DNA from: Aquabacterium sp.
GTDB lineage: Bacteria > Pseudomonadota > Gammaproteobacteria > Burkholderiales > Burkholderiaceae_C
Length of the DNA stretch: 64,000 nucleotides
Assembly: GCA_023266355.1 (NCBI GenBank)
Contig: JAHFQM010000002.1
Location: 310,001 to 374,000, forward strand
Reading direction: 5' to 3'
This document shows positions 44,247 to 54,489 of the stretch, in pieces. Under the pieces are notes generated by a model. The model did no database searches, was not told the DNA's origin, and saw nothing but the letters and a program-made list of their open reading frames with translations. Position 1 is the stretch's first letter, and the number at the start of each line of letters is the position of its first letter. The position numbers and the translations under genes are program-made.

Positions 44247-45284
44247 ATGGCCCTGATCCCCTATTTCCTGCCGAAGTCCGTCTTGTTCCAGATGGACCCC
44301 GAAGTCGCCCACGACCTGACCATCGGTGCGCTGGCCCGCTTCCAGAACACGCCCCTGGCCTGCCTGTGGGCCGAGCAACGGGTGCAGGACCCGGTCACCC
44401 TGGCCGGCATCACCTTCCCCAACCGCGTGGGCATGGCCGCCGGCCTGGACAAGAACGGCCGCGTGATCGACGGCCTGGGCGCCATGGGCTTCGGCTTCGT
44501 GGAGGTGGGCACCGTGACCCCGAAGGGCCAGCCGGGCAACCCCAAGCCGCGCATGTTCCGCCTGCCCGAGGCCAACGCGCTCATCAACCGCCTGGGCTTC
44601 AACAACGAGGGCCTCGACAGCTTCCTGGCCAACGTCCAGCGCGCCAGCTTCCGGCGCAACGGCGGCATCCTGGGCCTGAACATCGGCAAGAACGCCGTCA
44701 CGCCCATTGAAAACGCCGTGGACGACTACCTGATCGGTCTGGACGGCGTCTACCCGCACGCCGACTACGTGACCGTCAACATCTCCAGCCCGAACACGCA
44801 GAACCTGCGCGCGCTGCAAAGCGACGAGGCCCTGGACGCCCTGCTCGGCCGCCTGCAGGAGCGCCGCCAGCAGCTGGTCGCCCAGCACGGCCGCACGGTG
44901 CCGATGTTCGTGAAGATCGCGCCCGATCTGGACGAAACCCAGGTGGGCGTGATCGCGGCAACGCTGCAGAAAAACGGCATCGACGGCGTGATCGCCACGA
45001 ACACGACGGTGTCGCGCGAGGCCGTTCAGGGCCTGCCGCATGCCACAGAGACCGGTGGTCTGAGCGGTGCGCCGGTGCTGGAAGCCAGCAACCAGGTGAT
45101 CCGCCAGCTGCGTGCGGCGCTCGGCCCTCGCTACCCGATCATCGGGGTGGGTGGCGTCATGAGCGCGGCCGATGCCCGTGCCAAGCGCGATGCGGGTGCC
45201 GACCTGGTGCAGATCTACACCGGCCTCATCTACGAAGGCCCGGGCCTGGTGAAGGCCTGCGCCGAGGCGCTGCGCCACGCTTGA
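44247..45284 (+). CDS. pyrD: Dihydroorotate dehydrogenase (quinone)
   Basis: A 345-residue class 2, membrane-associated enzyme of pyrimidine synthesis. Family segments: [59 protein letters not shown], catalytic Ser in [11 protein letters not shown] (about 180-181), and FMN-phosphate [14 protein letters not shown]. The N-terminal hydrophobic tail ([15 protein letters not shown]) is the class 2 quinone/membrane element. The Met at 44247 is favoured over 44202. Confidence 0.94.
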   Translation: MALIPYFLPKSVLFQMDPEVAHDLTIGALARFQNTPLACLWAEQRVQDPVTLAGITFPNRVGMAAGLDKNGRVIDGLGAMGFGFVEVGTVTPKGQPGNPKPRMFRLPEANALINRLGFNNEGLDSFLANVQRASFRRNGGILGLNIGKNAVTPIENAVDDYLIGLDGVYPHADYVTVNISSPNTQNLRALQSDEALDALLGRLQERRQQLVAQHGRTVPMFVKIAPDLDETQVGVIAATLQKNGIDGVIATNTTVSREAVQGLPHATETGGLSGAPVLEASNQVIRQLRAALGPRYPIIGVGGVMSAADARAKRDAGADLVQIYTGLIYEGPGLVKACAEALRHA

Positions 45285-45326
45285 TGGCGGCGAGCGCGGT
45301 GGGCGCGCCGGTGGGTGCGCTGTGCG

Positions 45327-47117
45327 TCAGCCCAGCGACATCATCCCGCTGACCGTCGCTTCGACCGGCGGCAGGTTGTCCACCAGGCGGATGGCGCGTT
45401 CCAGGGCCTGGCCGCATTCCTTGGGGCCGAGCTCCAACGGACGGGCGTAACGCACGTGCACCTGCTGCATGGCCGCCAGGAACTTGGGGCCTTGCAGCGC
45501 GGTGGCGTTGACCACCTCGTTGGCCATGCTGGCCACGGTGCGCAGGATGTCGTCGGGGTTGGCCGGGTGGCGCACACCGCGCTGCAAGCCCAGCGGACGT
45601 GCCGCTTGCACCAGGCGCTCGTGCAGGCCCCAGTGGCGCATGACGGCGGCAGAGAGATCATCGAGGTTGATGCCGAGCACGGCACCGGCAGCCGCTTCCA
45701 GGCTCATGCCTTGCGTGGCCTGGCCACCGGGTTCGCTGGCAGGTGCGGCCTGCATCAGGCGCTGGATCTGCAGGGCCTCATCGGGGAAGTGGTAGAGCAC
45801 CAGCAACCAGCTCAAGCGCTGCGACATGGCCGCGATGCTGGCTTCTTCGTCATGGATGGAGAACGGTGCCATCAGCCGGGCGATGTGGCCGGCCAGGCAG
45901 GTGTTGCGCAGCTCGTCTTCCAGGGCCTTCATGGCCGCCTGACCCGCTTCGTCCGACATGCTGGCCATGGCCGCCAGCACACCGGGCCAGCTGCGCACCG
46001 CGGCCTGTACCTGGCGCAGTCCCTTTTGGCCGAGCAGCAGCACGGCGCGCGACAGCGTGGTGACGCCATCGTCGCTCGATGTGCCGGTGTAGCCCGCGGT
46101 GTTGACCGCGCGCATCAGCTCCCAGACCAGGGCGGGGTTCTTCACCATCACATCGACGAAATCGTCCACGCGCAGGGAATCGGCCGACAAAGCCGCGATG
46201 AAGCCGCGCTCGGTGTCGGGCCGCCCAGGCAGGGAGCCGACGCTGTTGAGGCGGTCGAGCAGCAAGGCCAGCGGCCCGCCGGAGTCGGTGGCGTTGGTCT
46301 TGACCCAGCCCTGCAAGGCGCTCAGCAGCGTGCGGGCGTTGAGGTAGCGCTGGCGGTGCTGGCGGTCGGTGGCGCGGTTGACGATGGACCGCAGCGTTTC
46401 TGGCACCGGGTGGGGCGTGGTCCAGGGCAGGCGCACGATTTCAGCGCCCACGCGGTTGGCCGCGCTGTAGAGGTCGGCGTCGTCGAGTGCCGGGTGGTTG
46501 GCCAGCAGGCGGTGCAGCAAGAGGCCGGCCATGAGCACGTCGCGCTCGGTGGTTTTGCGGATTTCCTGGCGGCCGCGCGGCGTGCGTTGCGCCTGGCCCG
46601 GCTGCAGCGGCACGAGGCCGGCGCCCAGACCGACCAGCGAGGCGTGGCCTGCCTTGTCGATGAGCACGGTGTGCAGGCCGATGTCCTGATGGGCCACGCC
46701 GGCTTCGTGGGCGTAGGCCAGGCCTTCGAGCAACTCGCAGCTCCAGTTGGCCACTTCCAGCGGGGTCGGCGGCGGGCTGGTCTGCAGGCGTTCCAGCAAG
46801 GTCATGCCGCCTTGGCGGGCCACGGTCAGGAAGGGCCAGCCGTCGTGGCTGCCGACTTCCAGCGCTTCGGCCAGGTGGGGGTGTTTGAGGCGGGCCGCCG
46901 ACAGCACGTCCTGCGTCCACTCCTCCCGCTCGGCCGCGTTGGCAGGCTGGGCGCGGGGCACGCACAAGAGCATGTCCTGCTGGGCGCGCGGGTCCCAGGC
47001 CAGCCAGGTGCTGGAGGCCATGCTGCGGCCCAGCATCTGTCGCAGCTCGAATCGACCGAACAGGCGAGGCGCTGCGGTGGGAGGGGGCGTGACGGCGGCC
47101 ATGGTGGACGGGGGCAA
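45327..47117 (-). CDS. Pseudokinase-HDOD fusion protein
   Basis: A 596-residue signalling protein. Residues about 18-285 have a protein-kinase-like layout: FGRFELRQMLGRSMASSTWLAWDP, LLERLQT, VAHQDIGLHTVLID and the C-lobe (VLMAGLLLHRLLANHP). Key kinase residues are changed: the VAIK lysine is missing (LLCVPRA), the catalytic-loop HRDxKxxN reads HQDIGLHT (Asp145 kept, Lys and Asn lost), and DFG reads GLGAG. The C-terminal half (about 300-590) is an HDOD domain (LLLDRLNSVGSLPG, VKNPALVWELMRAVNTAGY). HDOD proteins act in c-di-GMP and motility signalling; the N-terminal part is likely a pseudokinase scaffold. Confidence 0.72.
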   Translation of the reverse strand: MPPSTMAAVTPPPTAAPRLFGRFELRQMLGRSMASSTWLAWDPRAQQDMLLCVPRAQPANAAEREEWTQDVLSAARLKHPHLAEALEVGSHDGWPFLTVARQGGMTLLERLQTSPPPTPLEVANWSCELLEGLAYAHEAGVAHQDIGLHTVLIDKAGHASLVGLGAGLVPLQPGQAQRTPRGRQEIRKTTERDVLMAGLLLHRLLANHPALDDADLYSAANRVGAEIVRLPWTTPHPVPETLRSIVNRATDRQHRQRYLNARTLLSALQGWVKTNATDSGGPLALLLDRLNSVGSLPGRPDTERGFIAALSADSLRVDDFVDVMVKNPALVWELMRAVNTAGYTGTSSDDGVTTLSRAVLLLGQKGLRQVQAAVRSWPGVLAAMASMSDEAGQAAMKALEDELRNTCLAGHIARLMAPFSIHDEEASIAAMSQRLSWLLVLYHFPDEALQIQRLMQAAPASEPGGQATQGMSLEAAAGAVLGINLDDLSAAVMRHWGLHERLVQAARPLGLQRGVRHPANPDDILRTVASMANEVVNATALQGPKFLAAMQQVHVRYARPLELGPKECGQALERAIRLVDNLPPVEATVSGMMSLG

Positions 47118-47285
47118 GGCGGGTCCTTGGAGGGAGGGCTGTGTCCCTTTGTTACCAACGATTGCACTACACCCGGCCGTCCGGCAAAACCCTGTAAAGC
47201 CACGGATTCAGCGCCTTGTTCCGCGCCTCGTGAATTTGTCACGGTCTGACGCGAATTCAAGGGCGCTCAGCTCAGCTCAGGGCGC

Positions 47286-50200
47286 TCACCCCATGTCGCC
47301 CACCGGCAGCCATTGCCCCTTGCCGGAGATGAAGGCCGCCCTCACCGGCTCGCCCGGCTGCAAATGGCTGACCGCCGCGATGTAGCGCCGCAGCTGCTGC
47401 CGGTAAGACAGCAAGGCATCGGGCTGGGCGTTGAGTTTGTAGTCGATCACCCACCACTCGCGGCCGGCGGCCGTCTGGCGGGCCACCAGGCGGTCCAGGC
47501 GCAGGGTCTGCCCCTCGTGGGACAAGGCCACCTCGTTGCCGGCCCAGAGCAGGTGCTGCGGGTCCAGCCAGGGCTGGAGTTCGGGCGCGAACAGGATGGC
47601 GCGGGTGCGTGCCTCGGCGTCTCCTTGCCAGTGGGCGGGCAGGCCGACGCTGCGCAGCGCCGACAGCACCGCTTGCTGCACCAGGGCCGCGTTGCGCGCC
47701 GGCACCGGTTGCGTGGTGAGCACTTCCAGCGCGCGGTGCACGGCCTGGCCCAGCAGGCGGGTGTGGGGATCCGCGGCATCAGTGGCGTCGGGGTCATCCA
47801 TGGGAACGTCCACGCGGGCATCGGCGCCCACATTGGCACCCACACCGCTCAAGGGCTTCGCCCGCAAGGTCGGCAGGACGGCCAGCTCGGCCCGTGCCGC
47901 AGCCTGTCCCGCCGCCTGTGCAAGCTGCGCCGCGCCCTGGCCGGCTGTGGCCTCGGTGTGCGAGAGGGGCTCCGGGCGCCAGGCAGCGTCCGGGTGCTCG
48001 GCTTGGGGGTTGATGGCCTCGGACGCCACCAGGCGCTGCCACCAGCTCATCGCCCCCGACGACGACGCCCGGCTGGGCACGCTGCGGCTGAAGACGAGCT
48101 GCTCGCGCGCCCGGGTGAGGGCCACGTAGAGGGCGTTGAGCTCTTCGCGCTGGGCGGCCAGGCGCTCGGCTTCCAGGGATGCGGCCAGGCTGGGCGGCGG
48201 GTCGCTTTCGGCCTGAACGAAGGCCACCCGGGCGGGGTGCGGCGCGTTGTCGGGCCAGTCCACCAGCAGGGCATAGCTGGCGCGCTTCGGCGGCAGCGGG
48301 TCGGTGTCGAGCATGAACACGACTTGGGCCTCCAGGCCCTTGGCGCCGTGGATGGTCAGCAGTTGCACCGCACCGGCCTGGGCGCGTGCGGGCAAGGTCG
48401 GCGACTGCTGGCGCAGCGCGCGGATCCAGCGGTAGGGCGTGGCGTCACGGCCAGCGTCCATCTCCAGGGTGTGGGCCAGCAAGGCGTCGATGTGCCACAG
48501 CGCCTGGGCACGCTGGCTGGGCGGCACGCAGGCCAGCACGCGCTCGCGCACCTCGCCCTGGGTGACGATGCGCGTGAGCAGGTCGTGCGGGGGCAGTTGC
48601 GCGGCCAGGCCACGCCAGGCCGACAGCAGTTGCGCGGCACGCGACAGCGCCGGCGGCAAGGCCTCGCCCGAAGCGGCCCAGGCCTGCAGGGCGTCCCACC
48701 AGGGCGTGGCTTGGGGCTTGCGCGGATGGGGTGTGTCTGCCAGTGGCAGCGTGTGTGAGGCGGGATGGGCTGCCCGCGCGGCCAGGGCCATCAGACCGAC
48801 ATCGTCCACGCCGAACACCGGGCTCTTGAGCGCGTGCGCCAGCGCCAGGTTCTGACGGGGCGACACCAGCGCCTCGACCACGGCGACCAGGTCGCGCACC
48901 TCGGGTGTGTCGATCAAGGGGGTGTTGTCGGGCGCCACGTGGGGCACGCCCAGCGCGTCGAGCGATTCGGCCACCAAGGCCAGCGTCGCCCGGGTGCGGC
49001 TGAGCACGAAAACCTCATCGGCCGGCACGCCTTCGTGGCGCACGGCGTGGGCCACGGCCTGGGCCAGCTGCGCCGCTTCCACGGCCTTGACGGTGGTGCG
49101 GGCTTGCAGGCGCGGGGTGCTCAGGGTGTCGCGCCAGGCGGTGGCATGGGTGCCGTCTTGCGGGTCGGCACCGTTGTCATCGGACGGGCTGTCATCGACC
49201 GTGCTGTCTTTTGACACGCTGGGCAGCACGCGGATGCGCGCGGCGTCCTGCGAGGTCGTGGTGTGCGTGCGGTAGCCGGGAAAGACGCCCTCGGCGTGGG
49301 CCTGGCCCATGACGCGGTTGAGACAGTCCAGCACGCCAGGGGCGTTGCGGCGGGTGTGGTCGCAGGCCAGCAGGTGGCCGCCCAGCCCTTCGATGACAAA
49401 GGCTTTGGCCGCCTCGAAGACGCGCGGGTCGGCCCGGCGGAAGCGGTAGATGCTTTGCTTGGGATCGCCCACCAGGAAGACCTGCAAAGGTTCGCGGCCG
49501 CTGCCACCACCGCCCGCGCCGGCATAGGCCGACAGCCAGGCGCGCAGGGCTTGCCATTGCAAGGGGCTGGTGTCCTGGAGCTCGTCCATCAGCACCTGGC
49601 GCACCTGGCTGTCCAGGCGTTGCTGCACCCAGCCGGCGAGGGCCTCGTCGCTGAGCAGGCGGGCCGCGGCCAGCTCCAGGTCGGCCATGTCGGCCAAGCC
49701 GCGTTCGCACTTGAAAGCGGCGTACTCGTCCATCATCAGCCGGCTGAGCGTGACCATCTGGCGGTGCAGGACGTGGGCGTCTTGCTGGGCGCAGGCCTGG
49801 CGCAGGTCGTGGAGCCAGGCTTGGGCCCAGGCCAGCTCGGGCGCATCGCCGAGTTGCTTGCGCGCGTCGCCCTTGCCGTCTTTGGTGAACAGGGCTTGCA
49901 GGAGGGCGTCCATGCGCCGCTTCACATCGGTCTCGGCCAGCGCCAGTGCCACGGCTTCGCCGGCCTTGGCCGCCTTGCTGCCCGGCTTGGCCGTGGCCTG
50001 GGCTCGTGCCAGCGCCCAGAAGCCGTCGTTCACCGATGTGAGGGCCAGCGCCTGGTGAGGGTGGTCCAAGCCTGCCCACTGTGCGTCCCACTCGGCGGCA
50101 GAAGGCACGCTGGCGGCGAGCGCACCGCCCTGCTCTGCCAGGAAGACCTCCAGCCGGTTGTGCAAGGCTTGCAGCAACCAGGCCTGGGTGTTGTGGCGGC

Positions 50201-50861
50201 CGGCTGCGCGGATGACGGCGTGGAAGGCCAGCCAGGCGTCGTCGAGGGGGTCATCGGGGGTGGCGCCCTGCGGCCCATCTTGCTTGGGTGCCGACGCCTC
50301 GGGCTGGCGCCCGCCCGCCAGCGCGTCGATGCGGCGCAGGCAACGCGCCCACAGCTCGGGCCAGATGGCTTCGGTGTCTTCCAGCAATTGCAGCTCGGGC
50401 GGCAGGTTCAGCTCGGCGAGCAGGTCCAGCGGCGCGGCCTTGACCAGGCGCGAGAACCAACCGTGGATGGTGTGGATTTCCACGCCGCGGCCACCGGCCA
50501 GCCACTCGCCATGCAATGCCCCCAGGCGCGGCAAGAGCTCGGCCAGGCGCGCTTCGGGCACGCCGCGCAGGCGCAATTCGGTCTCGCGCTGCGCCGGTGA
50601 GACCTGGGCGAAATCGGCCAGCCAGCGGTGCAGGCGCTCGCGCATTTCGCCTGCGGCCTTGCGCGTGAACGTGATGGCCAGCACCTGCTGCGGCGGCACA
50701 CCATCGAGCATGGCCCGCAGGATGCGCGACACCAGCATCCACGTCTTGCCTGCGCCAGCGCAGGCTTCCACGACCACGCTGCGCTGCGGGTCGCAGGCCA
50801 CCGCGTAGAAGCGGGCGGGGTCCACCCATTGGCCGTCGAGTTGATAGGCTTCATTGGCCAT
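47286..50861 (-). CDS. addA: AddA-type helicase-nuclease
   Basis: A 1191-residue UvrD/RecB-like helicase. Walker A VEACAGAGKTW (about 31-41), TFTRKAAGEMRERL, GVEIHTIHGWF, Walker B VLMDELQDTSPLQW, GDPKQSIYRFRRAD, and motif V/VI with LTIHGAKGLEAQVVFM and LYVALTRAREQLV. A C-terminal RecB-like nuclease domain carries WWVIDYKLN (Asp1140) as in AddA. It processes double-strand breaks with AddB. The frame extends to 51026, but MANEAYQLDGQW at 50861, overlapping the addB stop by 11 bp, is the likely start. Confidence 0.88.
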   Translation of the reverse strand: MANEAYQLDGQWVDPARFYAVACDPQRSVVVEACAGAGKTWMLVSRILRAMLDGVPPQQVLAITFTRKAAGEMRERLHRWLADFAQVSPAQRETELRLRGVPEARLAELLPRLGALHGEWLAGGRGVEIHTIHGWFSRLVKAAPLDLLAELNLPPELQLLEDTEAIWPELWARCLRRIDALAGGRQPEASAPKQDGPQGATPDDPLDDAWLAFHAVIRAAGRHNTQAWLLQALHNRLEVFLAEQGGALAASVPSAAEWDAQWAGLDHPHQALALTSVNDGFWALARAQATAKPGSKAAKAGEAVALALAETDVKRRMDALLQALFTKDGKGDARKQLGDAPELAWAQAWLHDLRQACAQQDAHVLHRQMVTLSRLMMDEYAAFKCERGLADMADLELAAARLLSDEALAGWVQQRLDSQVRQVLMDELQDTSPLQWQALRAWLSAYAGAGGGGSGREPLQVFLVGDPKQSIYRFRRADPRVFEAAKAFVIEGLGGHLLACDHTRRNAPGVLDCLNRVMGQAHAEGVFPGYRTHTTTSQDAARIRVLPSVSKDSTVDDSPSDDNGADPQDGTHATAWRDTLSTPRLQARTTVKAVEAAQLAQAVAHAVRHEGVPADEVFVLSRTRATLALVAESLDALGVPHVAPDNTPLIDTPEVRDLVAVVEALVSPRQNLALAHALKSPVFGVDDVGLMALAARAAHPASHTLPLADTPHPRKPQATPWWDALQAWAASGEALPPALSRAAQLLSAWRGLAAQLPPHDLLTRIVTQGEVRERVLACVPPSQRAQALWHIDALLAHTLEMDAGRDATPYRWIRALRQQSPTLPARAQAGAVQLLTIHGAKGLEAQVVFMLDTDPLPPKRASYALLVDWPDNAPHPARVAFVQAESDPPPSLAASLEAERLAAQREELNALYVALTRAREQLVFSRSVPSRASSSGAMSWWQRLVASEAINPQAEHPDAAWRPEPLSHTEATAGQGAAQLAQAAGQAAARAELAVLPTLRAKPLSGVGANVGADARVDVPMDDPDATDAADPHTRLLGQAVHRALEVLTTQPVPARNAALVQQAVLSALRSVGLPAHWQGDAEARTRAILFAPELQPWLDPQHLLWAGNEVALSHEGQTLRLDRLVARQTAAGREWWVIDYKLNAQPDALLSYRQQLRRYIAAVSHLQPGEPVRAAFISGKGQWLPVGDMG

Positions 50862-53800
50862 CGCGGGCCTCCTCGGGTGTCCAGTGGTCGCGCCGGCACA
50901 GGCCGCGCGCATGGCAGTGGCCGCACACCGGGCCTTCGCCCAGGGCCGGCAAGGGACTGCCTTCTCGCAGGCGCTGCCAGTCGCTGGCCAGGCCTTGCAG
51001 CAGGGCCTCGGCGCTGTCGGCCACATCGGGGTGCTCCAGCACCTTCACGGCCTTGGGGTCCAGGTGGACGTAGCCCGCGCGGACCTGATCGCCTGTGTGA
51101 CCCTGTGCATCGGCGCCCAGGGCCGCGTAGAAAGCGAGTTGGGTGTCTTCGCTGCCCGACTGGGCGCGCAGGCGCAGGCTCTCGGCGTTGCCGGTTTTGT
51201 AATCGAGCACCCAGCGCACTTCGCGCCGGGCCTGGCCATCACCGGCTGGCTCGTGGCGCACGTCGATGCGGTCCAGCTGCCCGTAGAGCTGCAACGCGCT
51301 GCCATCGTGCAAGGCCAAGGCCCGGGTGATGGACTGCTCGGTGGCGCGCACGGCCCAACCGTCGGCCTCGTGCGTGCGCAACCATCCCACGTAGGCCCGG
51401 GCCAGGGCCGGCAATGCCGCGGCGAAAGGCAGGAAATGGGCGCGCTGGCCTTCGCCACCCATGCCCAGATCGACCGACACCTCGCGCGCCACGGCCAGCC
51501 ACTGGGCCACGTCCTCGTCAGCCTGACTGAAGGCCAGCGCCTGCGAGCGCGCCTCGTGGAAGCGCCTGAGCACCTCGTGCAGCCAGATGCCGTAGTCGGA
51601 CGCCTCCAGCCCTTCTTCCAGCTCGTCCGCCTGGCGCAAACCCAGCACCGTGGCGGCAAAGAAGCGGTAGGGACACTGGCGCAATTGCTCGTAGCTGGTG
51701 GCCGATACCCGCGCCGGCAAACCCACGGGCGCCCCCACTAGGCTGGGTGCGGGCACGGTCACGGGCGCGGCCGCCACGGCCAGGGCTTCGCGGGGGTCGG
51801 TGCCGTGCAGCACGGCGTCGGGGCGGCCTTGTGCCCAGCGGGTCAGCCAGGGGCTGGGCTCCAGCGTCTCGCTGCCTTGCGCCCGCCGGTGCAGGCAAGT
51901 CACCTCCGGCTGGGTCAGCAGCAACCCCAGGGCCTCCCACTGGGCTTCGCGCAACTGCACCGCGGTGGACAAACCCATGGCCTCGCGCAAGCGCTGGCCC
52001 AGCCAGCCCGGGCTGTTGGGCAAAGCGCCCAGCTGGCGCTCGTCGGCACCGGGCATGACCACGGCCGAGAACGGCCGCAGCACCGCACGTGCCAGGGTCG
52101 TGATGACCACATCGGGCGCGCCTTCAGGCGGTGCGGGCCGAAAGGTCACCTCTTCCAGCACCTCGCGGACCCAGCGCTGCAGCGCGGCGCCATCCATGCG
52201 CGTGCGCTGGCACACGGCCAGCCACCCCGACGCGGGGGCCCTGCCCTGCGCAGCCTCTGCCGACGCATCGCCCGTCGATGCTGGTGCGGCTTCGAACTCG
52301 CCGAGGCGCAGCGCCTCCCAGACCAGCAAGCCCGCCGCGTCTTCGCACAACGACGCCTGTGCACCACAGGCGGCCATGGTCGCGTGCAAGGCCTGCAGCC
52401 AGCCCGCCAGGTTGCCGCGGCGGTCGCGCCACATGGCCTGCAAAGGAGCCACAGCAGCCTGCGCCCAACGCCACACGGCCGCACCTTCCACCGGCAGCGA
52501 GCGCGCCAGGCCCGAAGGCGACGCCATGACAGCACCCAGCCCCCAGGCCTGCACCAGCCCGTGCTGACGGCACCAGGCTTCCAGCTGCCCGACGGCATCG
52601 TCCAGGTGGGTGTGAGGGCCGCACTGCGTGGCATCTTGTGCAGCATCCCAGCGCAACCAGCCCGACTTCAACCAGTCCAACACCTCGTCGGTCGATGCCC
52701 GAGGGTTCGATGCCGCCAGCAGGCGCGAACACACGGTGGCCGCGCGCGTCGTGGAGAGCCGCCAGCCGGTCTCATCGGCCAGGGACACGCCCATCTCTTC
52801 CAGCAAGGCCCGCGCGTGGCGCACCACGCCGCGGTCCAGCGCGATCAAAGCCACCGGATGCGCCGCGCAGTTCCAGGCGTTCGCGCGCACCGCGTTGACG
52901 GCCTGCAAAGCAGCCGCGGCGGCCTGGCGGGCCTCGTCCAGCGTGTCTGCGCAAGCCAGCAGGGTCACGCTCGGGCTGGGCGGCTTGCCGGATGAGCGAT
53001 CGGACGAGTGATCAAACGAGCTGTCCGCCAAGGCCCCGTCCACGGCATCGGCCGGCGCCAACGCAGACGGCCGCGCCACGACCCGCCTCACCGGCTTGCC
53101 ATGCGCCGCGGCATGGGCCAGCACGGCCAGGGTCAAGGCGCCCTCGCTGCCAGGCGCCACCGTGTCGCCGGCATTCACCGCCACCCAGGCCGCCGGGCCC
53201 GCACGGTCCACCGCGCAGGCAAACACCGCGTCCGAGGCAAAGCCCTGTTGCGCCGATGCGGCCGACCATTCCAGGGCCCAGGCCAGCAACAAGGCCTCGC
53301 GGTGGCCAGGCCCGTGGGACGCACCGCCCTGCCCCTGGGCCTCAGACATCAGCGCCCGCCAGGCCTCCACCCGCGCCGATCGGGCTTCGGGCGCACAGCC
53401 TTGCAAAGCGCGCGTCCAGGCTTGGGCGGCGTCCACCACCTGGTCCAGCGCGAACTCGAAACCCCGCGGATCGCGCCGGGACCACTGCTTGGCCCATGCC
53501 TGCGCCTGCAGACTGTGGCGTGCGTGCAACCGATCCCACACGCTGTCCAGCGTCACCGGCCCCGCGAACACCTCGGCCAAGGCCCCGCCCCAGACCGGCG
53601 GCGTGTGCGACCAGGCCAGACCGTCGATCAGCCCCGCGATGGTGTCGATGCGCGGCAACCAGCCGCCCACGGCCTGTGCCCAAGCCTGGCGTGCCTGCGA
53701 CAGCACCGCGCCCACGGGCAGCACCACACAGGCATCGCGCGCCTCAACGCCCTGCCCCTGCAACCAGGCCGACGTTTGCAAAGCCCAATCGCGCCACACC

Positions 53801-53919
53801 TGCTGCGGCGCCACACCCGGGCCCCAAACCCAGGGCTGCGTCAAGCCGGGCAGCAGATTGGCCACATCCACGTGAGAACCTCCGGACACAGGATCGCCCA
53901 AGGCGCTGACTATCGGCAT
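50851..53919 (-). CDS. addB: AddB-type nuclease partner (PD-(D/E)XK)
   Basis: A 1022-residue protein with an inactivated helicase-like body (ACVVLPVGAVLSQARQAWAQ, PRIDTIAGLIDGLAWS) and a C-terminal nuclease: RVSATSYEQLRQCPYRFFAATVLGL, IWLHEVLRRFHEARSQ, the active site WVLDYKTGN (Asp906), and a terminal Cys cluster CGHCHARGLCRRDHW. With the Cys in LRQCPYRFF this could form the 4Fe-4S cluster typical of AddB. It works with the overlapping addA gene. Ala-rich and longer in the middle than Bacillus AddB is short of; overall consistent with betaproteobacterial AddB. Confidence 0.83.
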   Translation of the reverse strand: MPIVSALGDPVSGGSHVDVANLLPGLTQPWVWGPGVAPQQVWRDWALQTSAWLQGQGVEARDACVVLPVGAVLSQARQAWAQAVGGWLPRIDTIAGLIDGLAWSHTPPVWGGALAEVFAGPVTLDSVWDRLHARHSLQAQAWAKQWSRRDPRGFEFALDQVVDAAQAWTRALQGCAPEARSARVEAWRALMSEAQGQGGASHGPGHREALLLAWALEWSAASAQQGFASDAVFACAVDRAGPAAWVAVNAGDTVAPGSEGALTLAVLAHAAAHGKPVRRVVARPSALAPADAVDGALADSSFDHSSDRSSGKPPSPSVTLLACADTLDEARQAAAAALQAVNAVRANAWNCAAHPVALIALDRGVVRHARALLEEMGVSLADETGWRLSTTRAATVCSRLLAASNPRASTDEVLDWLKSGWLRWDAAQDATQCGPHTHLDDAVGQLEAWCRQHGLVQAWGLGAVMASPSGLARSLPVEGAAVWRWAQAAVAPLQAMWRDRRGNLAGWLQALHATMAACGAQASLCEDAAGLLVWEALRLGEFEAAPASTGDASAEAAQGRAPASGWLAVCQRTRMDGAALQRWVREVLEEVTFRPAPPEGAPDVVITTLARAVLRPFSAVVMPGADERQLGALPNSPGWLGQRLREAMGLSTAVQLREAQWEALGLLLTQPEVTCLHRRAQGSETLEPSPWLTRWAQGRPDAVLHGTDPREALAVAAAPVTVPAPSLVGAPVGLPARVSATSYEQLRQCPYRFFAATVLGLRQADELEEGLEASDYGIWLHEVLRRFHEARSQALAFSQADEDVAQWLAVAREVSVDLGMGGEGQRAHFLPFAAALPALARAYVGWLRTHEADGWAVRATEQSITRALALHDGSALQLYGQLDRIDVRHEPAGDGQARREVRWVLDYKTGNAESLRLRAQSGSEDTQLAFYAALGADAQGHTGDQVRAGYVHLDPKAVKVLEHPDVADSAEALLQGLASDWQRLREGSPLPALGEGPVCGHCHARGLCRRDHWTPEEARDGQ

Positions 53920-54040
53920 GATTGAGTTTGATGATTTCCGGCTGGCCTGAGCGCCCGCACCTTCTGTGTCAGAATCACGACAACCTGGCTGGCGTGGTTC
54001 CGCAATCCCTGGATTCCCCAGCCCTCACGAGGACAGTTTC

Positions 54041-54370
54041 ATGAGCAGCGACCTGATCAAACACATCACCGATGCATCTTTCGATGCCGACGTCCTGAAG
54101 GCCACACAGCCGGTGCTGGTGGATTATTGGGCCGAATGGTGCGGCCCTTGCAAAATGATCGCCCCGATTCTCGACGAAGTGGCCAAGGACTACGACGGTC
54201 GCCTGAACGTCGCCAAGATGAACGTGGACCAGAACCGCGAAGTCCCGGCCAAGTTCGGCATCCGTGGCATCCCCACGCTGATGATCTTCAAGGGCGGCCA
54301 ACTGGCGGCCACCAAGGTCGGCGCGCTGTCCAAGGCCCAACTCACGGCCTTCGTCAACGAGAACCTCTGA
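54041..54370 (+). CDS. trxA: Thioredoxin 1
   Basis: A 109-residue redox protein. Active site [10 protein letters not shown] (Cys34, Cys37), conserved cis-Pro in [11 protein letters not shown], and typical [14 protein letters not shown] start. It reduces protein disulfides and is recycled by thioredoxin reductase. The Met at 54041 is chosen; an upstream in-frame Met at 53966 has no support. Followed by a strong hairpin. Confidence 0.96.
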   Translation: MSSDLIKHITDASFDADVLKATQPVLVDYWAEWCGPCKMIAPILDEVAKDYDGRLNVAKMNVDQNREVPAKFGIRGIPTLMIFKGGQLAATKVGALSKAQLTAFVNENL

Positions 54371-54380
54371 CCCATCCAAC

Positions 54381-54413
54381 CAGGTCGCACAACGGACATC
54401 CGTGTGCGACCTG
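54381..54413 (+). terminator. Strong hairpin after trxA
   Basis: CAGGTCGCACA and TGTGCGACCTG pair perfectly (11 bp) around an 11-base loop that itself has CGGA/TCCG. It starts 10 bp after the trxA stop. There is no T-tract, so it may act as a 3'-end stabiliser or as part of a Rho-dependent terminator rather than an intrinsic one. Confidence 0.55.
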
Positions 54414-54449
54414 AGCGCCTCCTTGCCACGCAGCGTCAACCGCTGTCGC

Positions 54450-54489
54450 AAACAGGCCGATAATCAGGCCCACAAACAGGCCTATAATG
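54450..54489 (+). promoter_or_regulatory. Candidate rho promoter with direct repeats
   Basis: The 319-bp gap between trxA and rho contains AAACAGGCCGATAAT (54450-54464) and AAACAGGCCTATAAT (54474-54488), 24 bp apart. The second includes a perfect -10 TATAAT (54483-54488). The -35 is weak. About 200 bp of leader follows to the rho start, enough for the autogenous attenuation known for rho mRNA; no other feature is evident there. Confidence 0.5.

Noticed and set aside
45327..47117. Active serine/threonine kinase
   Set aside because: The ATP-binding lysine, the catalytic-loop Lys and Asn and the DFG motif are absent.
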